A stretch of 11,583 bases of DNA from Verrucomicrobiota bacterium (GTDB lineage Bacteria > Verrucomicrobiota > Verrucomicrobiia > Opitutales > Seribacteraceae). Positions 6,768 to 11,583 of the stretch are shown in pieces (positions within the stretch are counted from its first letter, which is position 1; each line of letters opens with the position of its first letter). The notes beneath the pieces are model-generated. The model had not been told where the DNA came from. It did not search any database and saw nothing but the letters and a program-made list of their open reading frames with translations. The stretch is taken from the NCBI GenBank assembly GCA_014382645.1, contig JACNJI010000498.1, positions 1 through 11,583 of the forward strand, written 5' to 3'. The position numbers and the translations under genes were made by a program.

Positions 6768-9059
6768 TCATTCTTTTGCCTGAGACCTCAATCGGTCGCG
6801 AATCTCTCGCAGGGGTTCCATTTCGGGGCCATCGGGGTTATTCTCGATTAGGAAATCGATGTCGGTGAGTGCTTCTTGAAAGCGCGCCTCCCCGTAGTGA
6901 ACCATCGCCCGCATGGCTCTTAGGTAAGTGTCTTTCGGTTCGATGGCGAGGGTGGCGTCAAGGTAGCGAATACGTGAAGCTGAGTCGCGTTCGCGTTCGG
7001 ATACACTGATTAGGTTCCGTAGTATTCGCGTGATGATCGAACGTTTGCTGGCAGGTTTGAAGTCCTCCTCCGTGAGCCGCACCCCACTTAATTCCGAAGC
7101 TTCCTCGCGCGTAACGAATTTTCCGGCAAAGGCGTCTATAAGAATTTCCTTGGTCTTCACCTCGGGCTTTTTCAGGTCTTTGTCTTCTCGATACATGGCG
7201 AGAAAGTGTCCAGGTATTCCTAACCCGGTGACGGGAAGGTCGAGTCTTTCGGCTAACTCGATCAAGACGACGGAAAGCGTTATGGGCAAGCCCTCGCGGT
7301 CGTCCATGACTTCATTGAGGTAACTGTTGGACTTGTGATAGTAGTCCAGAGTACTTCCGTGAAAACCTAGCTCGTCGAACAGGTGGCGAACCAATATTTT
7401 CAATTTTTGGTCACCGGATGCCTCTTCGGGAAAGCTCTTTTTAACTTTTAGGGCGATTCGCTCAATCCGCCGGAGGTAAATTTCGGGATCGAAATCCTCG
7501 TTGTCGAGGCGCGCGATGAGCAGGGCGCAACGAAAGAGGTCTACTGACTTTTCGTCCTCGTGTTTAATAGAGGAGGCTAGTTCTTCGATGACTGCCCGCT
7601 CGCGGACTTCCTTGGCCAACATCCGAACGCGGAAGGCAGCTTTCTCAAGCGCATCAGCTTTTTGCAGTAACACTTTCGACGCGGGTTTCCCAATAGACAC
7701 CAGAGATTTCAAGTCGTTGCTGCCAAGCTTTTCATCATTTTCCAAATTACGGACGATATGTTTTACGCGCTTGGCAAGCCCCTCGGGTATCTCGCTTTCG
7801 GGAAGACTTTTAGCGATGCGAAATCTTCGGAATTCTGCCCCTGGTTGGCGAAACTTGCATAGTCCGACTCGGCCCTTGGTCAAACCCTTGTCCACTAGAT
7901 CAATGACAATACTGCCGTTTACCGAGCAAGCCAATTTCCCCTCTTCCCCGAGACTCACTCGGATACGGTTCCATTCGCCCGGTTTGTAGGCTTGGCTCTG
8001 AACGGTTTGGAGAATGGTCCAGTTGAAGACCGTGGGACCATCGAAACGGGTTAGGCGAAGTGAGCCGTTGGTGGGGTAGAACCCATAGTGGATTTCGCCA
8101 CCGTCTCCATGGAAAACCAGTCCGGCGGCACCGCTTTCGTCCTCCAGCTTGACCTCTATTTCCATCTCATAGGGAACTGTCGGCACTTTTCCCTTGGATA
8201 GGCACAGCATTCTTCCCCCGAAACCACTGCCCATTCCCGAAGCCATGATTTTCCCTGCTCGTTGTCGCCAGTTTCCCCCAAGAATCGATTCCCATTCGTC
8301 CTCATCGAGAGCCCCTATCGTGAGCCAGTGTTTGATTGATACGGGATTGGTGTTCGCAAGCAGTTGCTTGAGCGCGTTTACGGGAACGCCGAATCCCATG
8401 GCGCCGCCCGACTTTATGGCGAGGACGGCGATGACGTTGCCCTTTAGGTCGAGGGCGGGACTGCCACTGCTTCCGGGTTCGATGGGAATGGCCACTTGAA
8501 CCATGGGTTTCCCGTCGCCGGGTTCGAGTTCTCGTAACGCGGCGACCACGCCTCGACTCACGCTGTAGGCATAACCCAGAGGATTGCCGAGAGATAGAAT
8601 GCCTTGCCCGAGTTTCAGCTCGTCGGAATCGCAAAGTGCCAAGACCGGTAGGTCTTCGGCATCGATTTTCACTAGGGCCAGGTCGCGCTCCCTATCTACG
8701 GCAAGTATCGCCTGAGGTTCGTAGCTTTTTCCGTTGGCGAATCGAACGCGAAAGTCTCGATGCTCTCCAATTACGTGAAAATTAGTCGCGACCACCCCGT
8801 CACTTCTGACAACGAATCCCGTTCCTCGCCCGCCATCACGTCCTATTCTGTCCACGCTTTCAATCAACGCGATGGAGGGTTTCACTCTCGTTGCCAATTT
8901 TTCGAAGGCATCGGCCTCGCGTTTTTCGGCGTCTATGGGAAACGGTTCCGTCGCGTTAGACTCTTTGGCGAATATTGTACCCAAAGAGAGGCATGCCCAA
9001 GTAAAGGTCAGGAATCCAACCAAACTCAGGCAACGAAAAGTCTCGAATGGTCTTAGCAT
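6768..9059 (-). CDS. Exported HtrA-like serine protease fused to laminin-G-like, SirB1-like and TPR domains
   Basis: The 763-residue product has an N-terminal signal peptide (about residues 1-31). The trypsin-like protease domain (about 55-235) has a complete triad: His95 in 'ATNFHVI', Asp126 in 'DRERDLALVKI' and Ser198 in 'EPGSSGSPAL', the HtrA/Trypsin_2 arrangement. No PDZ domain follows. Instead there is a beta-rich segment (about 255-418: 'GLVFHGDGGEIHYGF', 'PGEWNRIRVSL', 'GRVGLCKF') like the LamG/3-keto-disaccharide hydrolase-type domain, then a helical stretch. Next comes a SirB1/transglutaminase-like domain (about 505-665: 'SYLNEVMDDREGLPITLSVV', 'GIPGHFL' with His618, 'LIDAFAG' with Asp642), in which the cysteine position appears to be Ser/Thr. 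TPR-like helices end the protein (about 680-755). Likely a periplasmic protease with added binding modules. It starts at ATG 9057-9059, with AGGGG about 13 bases upstream. Confidence 0.9.
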   Translation of the reverse strand: MLRPFETFRCLSLVGFLTFTWACLSLGTIFAKESNATEPFPIDAEKREADAFEKLATRVKPSIALIESVDRIGRDGGRGTGFVVRSDGVVATNFHVIGEHRDFRVRFANGKSYEPQAILAVDRERDLALVKIDAEDLPVLALCDSDELKLGQGILSLGNPLGYAYSVSRGVVAALRELEPGDGKPMVQVAIPIEPGSSGSPALDLKGNVIAVLAIKSGGAMGFGVPVNALKQLLANTNPVSIKHWLTIGALDEDEWESILGGNWRQRAGKIMASGMGSGFGGRMLCLSKGKVPTVPYEMEIEVKLEDESGAAGLVFHGDGGEIHYGFYPTNGSLRLTRFDGPTVFNWTILQTVQSQAYKPGEWNRIRVSLGEEGKLACSVNGSIVIDLVDKGLTKGRVGLCKFRQPGAEFRRFRIAKSLPESEIPEGLAKRVKHIVRNLENDEKLGSNDLKSLVSIGKPASKVLLQKADALEKAAFRVRMLAKEVRERAVIEELASSIKHEDEKSVDLFRCALLIARLDNEDFDPEIYLRRIERIALKVKKSFPEEASGDQKLKILVRHLFDELGFHGSTLDYYHKSNSYLNEVMDDREGLPITLSVVLIELAERLDLPVTGLGIPGHFLAMYREDKDLKKPEVKTKEILIDAFAGKFVTREEASELSGVRLTEEDFKPASKRSIITRILRNLISVSERERDSASRIRYLDATLAIEPKDTYLRAMRAMVHYGEARFQEALTDIDFLIENNPDGPEMEPLREIRDRLRSQAKE

Positions 9060-9190
9060 ATCGCAACTATTTCCCCTTGAGGGCTGGAGTCAAGCTCCCG
9101 TAACTGGTTTCTACCGATTGTTCCTTGGATTACACCATATTCGCCATCATTCTCGTTGCATCCGGAGTGGTTTCTCTCAAGGTGAGATTC
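9060..9190. promoter_or_regulatory. Divergent intergenic region between protease and oxidoreductase genes
   Basis: This 131-base gap separates divergently transcribed genes and should hold both promoters. No convincing -35/-10 pair stood out on either strand. An in-frame TTG at 9125 could extend the oxidoreductase upstream, but the strong ribosome-binding site and Tat signal at the ATG argue that this region is non-coding. Confidence 0.35.
9179..9186 (+). promoter_or_regulatory. Ribosome-binding site of the oxidoreductase gene
   Basis: AAGGTGAG lies 4 bases before the ATG at 9191 (core AGGTGA with a 5-base spacer), the best Shine-Dalgarno match in the window. It decides the start in favour of 9191 over the upstream TTG at 9125. 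Confidence 0.7.
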
Positions 9191-10516
9191 ATGAAGAAAA
9201 CCTATCGTTATTCTCGTAGGCAATTCCTCGGGGCTTCCGCCTCCACGGCATTCGCCTTTCAGTTTGTCCCCTCTCATGTTTGGGGTGCGAATGACAGGGT
9301 GAACGTAGCCGGCATTGGCGCCGGTGGCAAAGGCGCGAGCGATGTTTCGGGTTCCGCCGGCCATGGGGCCAACATCGTCGCACTTTGCGATACGGACGAT
9401 AATCGGGCTGCCGGGACTTATAAGAAATTCCCCAAGGCCAAGCGTTACAAGGATTTCAGGGTAATGCTGGAAAAGCAGAAGGACATCGATGCCGTCACCG
9501 TCAGTACGCCCGACCACGTTCATGCTTTGGCAGCCATGGCCGCTATGAAACTAGGCAAGCACGTGTACTGTCAGAAACCTCTCACTCATTCCATTTATGA
9601 AGCCCGTATGCTGACGGAGGCTGCCGCCGAGGGCAAACTTATCACTCAGATGGGCAACCAAGCTCACGCGGGTGAGCCTATCCGTCGCGCAGTGGAACTT
9701 GTTCGGGCCGGTATCATCGGCAAGGTGAGTGAGGCTCATGTTTGGACCAATCGGCCGATATGGCCGCAAGGGATGAGCAACAGACCCGCCAAGCAGGACT
9801 TGCCCGCGGGTCTCGACTGGGACCTTTGGCTCGGGCCTGCTCCTGAACGTGAATACAATTCCGCCTATCTGCCCTTCAAGTGGCGCGGTTGGTGGGACTT
9901 TGGCACGGGTGCCCTTGGCGATATGGCCTGTCACATCATGGACATGGCGTACTGGTCCTTGGATCTCAAGTATCCTGACTCAGTAGAGGCGAAGCAAGGC
10001 GGCAACACCAAGGAATCTGCTCCCAACTGGTCTACTATAACTTATCAATTTCCAAAACGAGGTGACAACCCACCCGTAAAGCTCGTCTGGTATGATGGTC
10101 GCAAAAACAAACAGGCCAACCTACCCGATGCAGATGTGACCGAGGGTGTAAACCTTAAGGGATACGGTTCTCTTCTTGTTGGCGATAAGGGCAAGCTTTA
10201 CTTCAATCGTGGTCGTACCAAATTCCTGGTCACAGGACGCGATGGGGATGAAGTCGCCCAAATTGAGAATGATACTTCCAAAACCGTACCCCGTACTAAG
10301 GACGAGGATTACGAATGGCTGGCGGGCATCAAGGGCGGTCCTACGCCGCTCTCCCATTTTGCCCATTCGGGACCTTTTACCGAGACGGTGCTCCTTGGCA
10401 ATCTCGCTGTTCGCACGGGAAAGAAAATCGATTGGGACGGGCCCGCCATGAAGCCCAGCGTAGCCGAAGCCGAGCAGTACGTCCGCCGTGAATACCGTAA
10501 AGGCTGGAGCCTGTAA
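9191..10516 (+). CDS. Tat-exported Gfo/Idh/MocA family oxidoreductase
   Basis: The 441-residue product starts with a twin-arginine signal ('SRRQFLGAS' followed by a hydrophobic stretch to about residue 32), so it is exported folded, as expected for a protein carrying a nucleotide cofactor. The Rossmann domain follows: glycine loop 'GIGAGGKGA' (about 41-49), acidic turn 'ALCDTDD', then 'DAVTVSTPDHVH' and 'YCQKPLTH' with the family's conserved Lys129 (the usual EKP is QKP here). The second domain carries 'GTGALGDMACHIMD' with His248, the typical substrate-side histidine. Members oxidise or reduce sugars, inositols and related compounds with NAD(P). Exported, Tat-tagged forms are highly expanded in Planctomycetota and Verrucomicrobiota, and the substrate of this one cannot be told. 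A propeller-protein gene begins 45 bases downstream on the same strand, so co-transcription is possible. Confidence 0.93.
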   Translation: MKKTYRYSRRQFLGASASTAFAFQFVPSHVWGANDRVNVAGIGAGGKGASDVSGSAGHGANIVALCDTDDNRAAGTYKKFPKAKRYKDFRVMLEKQKDIDAVTVSTPDHVHALAAMAAMKLGKHVYCQKPLTHSIYEARMLTEAAAEGKLITQMGNQAHAGEPIRRAVELVRAGIIGKVSEAHVWTNRPIWPQGMSNRPAKQDLPAGLDWDLWLGPAPEREYNSAYLPFKWRGWWDFGTGALGDMACHIMDMAYWSLDLKYPDSVEAKQGGNTKESAPNWSTITYQFPKRGDNPPVKLVWYDGRKNKQANLPDADVTEGVNLKGYGSLLVGDKGKLYFNRGRTKFLVTGRDGDEVAQIENDTSKTVPRTKDEDYEWLAGIKGGPTPLSHFAHSGPFTETVLLGNLAVRTGKKIDWDGPAMKPSVAEAEQYVRREYRKGWSL

Positions 10517-10530
10517 GGACCGTCGTACTT

Positions 10531-10544
10531 CGGTTGATTAACCG
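10531..10544 (+). other. Small inverted repeat between oxidoreductase and propeller genes
   Basis: CGGTT-GATT-AACCG can form a 5-base-pair stem with a 4-base loop, 14 bases after the oxidoreductase stop and just before the next gene. There is no T-run after it, so it is not a standard intrinsic terminator. It could be an mRNA-processing or attenuation hairpin, a small operator, or chance. Confidence 0.3.
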
Positions 10545-10561
10545 TTCGGGTGAATCTGACG

Positions 10562-11583
10562 GTGAAAAGGCTCCCCTCGCTCCTAGCTTTGCTTTTGAGT
10601 ATCGGCGGTATGTCTTTACATGCCTATGAACCGGATAAGAAGTTTCGTAGACCTGTCGCTCTTGCCTTGACGGAAAACGGAATGCTTGCCGTCGGCAACC
10701 GCGATTCCGGATCCGTTTCCCTAATCAATCTTTCCCAACGCGAAGTAATTTTCGAAAGAGAGGTCGGGCTTGGGGTGAGCGATCTAAGGGCTATCCCGGG
10801 AGGACCGTACTTGGTTGCTACGGATGAGGAAGCGAGCGAACTCATCTTGCTCGAAACCAAAGGCAGCGCAGGTCAACTCATCGTCCGTCGGCGAGTTCCT
10901 GCTCCACATTCACCGGTTGGCGTCGAGGTGGCAAAGTCGGGGGCTTTTATGACCGTGACGTCTCTGTGGTCTCGACGGGTGAGCCTCTTCCGCTTTGATC
11001 CGGATCGTCGACCCCTGCGGCGGGAGCGTGTTGCCGATCTACCTTTTCCTCCTCGTCTGCAGTGGATGGACGACGCGGGGGAAAGATTGGTCGTTTGCGA
11101 CGCTTTCGCCGACAAAGTCGCCATACTGAGTCTGCCGGATTTACGCTTGCTCGGTACTCGCAGGTTACCCGGTCATAACGTCGGAGGAATATCCAAAGGG
11201 CCAAAGGGGGAACAGCTTTTGTTTTCTCATCAAATCCTTAATCCTTTCGCCCCCACCTTGAAGCCTCGCGTGTTTTGGGGAACCGTCATGAAAAACGGTC
11301 TAACGGGCGTGAAATTCGATGAACTGTTTGATGGCTCGCGTAAAAGGGAAAGTCCTTTCTTCCGCCGTACTTTTTATCCCGTTGGCACTAACGGAAAGGG
11401 CGCGGGTGAACCCGGCACAATTCTATTTACTAAAGCCGGCGTTATCATTCTCGCGATTCGCGGCAACGGCGAAATCGGGATAGGAACATCGCTGGACGCA
11501 GCTTGGACCCGATTTCCAGTTGGCAGTCGAATGACGTCGGGGGTTCTCAGTCTCGATGAAAAACTTGCTTATTTTGCCGATCC
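10562..11583 (+). CDS. Secreted YVTN-type beta-propeller protein (3' end outside window)
   Basis: An open frame runs from here to the window edge without a stop (about 340 codons seen). It starts with a signal peptide: 'VKRLPSLLALLLSIGG' with likely cleavage after 'LHA'. Repeating propeller blades follow: 'RPVALALTENGMLAVGNRDS' and 'GSVSLINL', 'GVSDLRAIPGGPYLVATDE', 'SPVGVEVAKSGAFMTVTSLW', 'ERLVVCDAFADKVAILSL' and 'GGISKGPKGEQLLFSHQILN'. In related planctomycete/verrucomicrobial proteins this kind of propeller is often followed by a cytochrome c domain; no CxxCH heme motif is visible in the part present. Candidate starts are GTG at 10562, preceded by GGGTGA with an 8-base spacer, and GTG at 10550. 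An in-frame TGA at 10535 blocks anything longer. I prefer 10562. It lies downstream of the oxidoreductase on the same strand, so the two may be co-expressed. Role and ligand unknown. Confidence 0.82.
   Translation, partial: MKRLPSLLALLLSIGGMSLHAYEPDKKFRRPVALALTENGMLAVGNRDSGSVSLINLSQREVIFEREVGLGVSDLRAIPGGPYLVATDEEASELILLETKGSAGQLIVRRRVPAPHSPVGVEVAKSGAFMTVTSLWSRRVSLFRFDPDRRPLRRERVADLPFPPRLQWMDDAGERLVVCDAFADKVAILSLPDLRLLGTRRLPGHNVGGISKGPKGEQLLFSHQILNPFAPTLKPRVFWGTVMKNGLTGVKFDELFDGSRKRESPFFRRTFYPVGTNGKGAGEPGTILFTKAGVIILAIRGNGEIGIGTSLDAAWTRFPVGSRMTSGVLSLDEKLAYFAD

Noticed and set aside
6700..6770. Bidirectional terminator between the pseudopilin and protease genes
   Set aside because: The gap is 1 base, and the only local palindrome (GTCCGGAC) lies inside the pseudopilin gene without a T-run on either side.
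7501..7989. Plus-strand ORF of 162 codons inside the protease gene
   Set aside because: It is the antisense shadow of a well-supported protease coding region and is Ser/Arg-rich without any domain.
9125..9190. TTG start extending the oxidoreductase by 22 residues
   Set aside because: The ATG at 9191 has a strong Shine-Dalgarno sequence and places the twin-arginine motif at the normal distance from the N-terminus.
10624..11204. Three minus-strand ORFs opposite the propeller gene
   Set aside because: They lie antisense to a long open frame with a signal peptide and propeller repeats, and their translations are low-complexity Arg/Ser-rich sequence.
1..11583. tRNA, rRNA, CRISPR, transposon or phage features
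   Set aside because: No cloverleaf, spaced direct repeats, terminal inverted repeats, transposase or integrase was seen while reading both strands by eye. A covariance-model scan would be needed to exclude small RNAs.

Overview
The window looks like chromosomal DNA of a Planctomycetota/Verrucomicrobiota-type bacterium, with Verrucomicrobiota the better guess. The reasons are the gene families: a secreted LamG plus PQQ-like propeller protein, a Tat-exported Gfo/Idh/MocA oxidoreductase of the 'CQKPLTH' type, an HtrA-like protease fused to a laminin-G-like and a SirB1-like domain, an isolated GspG-like pseudopilin, and a domain ending in 'NNWWWAID' that I associate with surface proteins of this group. 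The assignment rests on recalled family patterns; no search was run. Coding density is high, the longest gene-free gap is about 140 bases, and I see no RNA gene, CRISPR array, insertion sequence or attachment site.

Layout, left to right. (1) 26-1975, minus: exported LamG/PQQ-propeller protein whose C-terminal Rossmann-like segment stops at a TAG very close to the window edge. (2) 2086-3012, plus: Na+-dependent transporter of the bile acid:sodium symporter (BASS) family, divergent from gene 1. (3) 3151-4353, plus: flagellin-like gene with a foreign central domain and a broken 3' end. The flagellin C-terminal helix is present at about 4193-4288, but in the +1 frame. (4) 4293-5543, minus: lipoprotein with nine MORN repeats, convergent with and overlapping gene 3. 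(5) 5650-6213 and (6) 6203-6766, plus: an overlapping pair, a TPR protein and a GspG-like pseudopilin. (7) 6768-9059, minus: multidomain HtrA-like protease, convergent with the pseudopilin with a 1-base gap. (8) 9191-10516, plus: Tat-exported oxidoreductase. (9) 10562 to the right edge, plus: secreted YVTN-type beta-propeller protein, cut by the window end.

Most products carry export signals (Sec, Tat, lipobox or prepilin), so this is mainly a cell-envelope neighbourhood. The genes alternate strands and do not form one operon. The only strong transcriptional units are the TPR-pseudopilin pair and, probably, the oxidoreductase-propeller pair. I did not find a clear novel multi-gene system. The two observations most worth checking are the decayed chimeric flagellin and the apparent premature stop in the LamG/PQQ gene.
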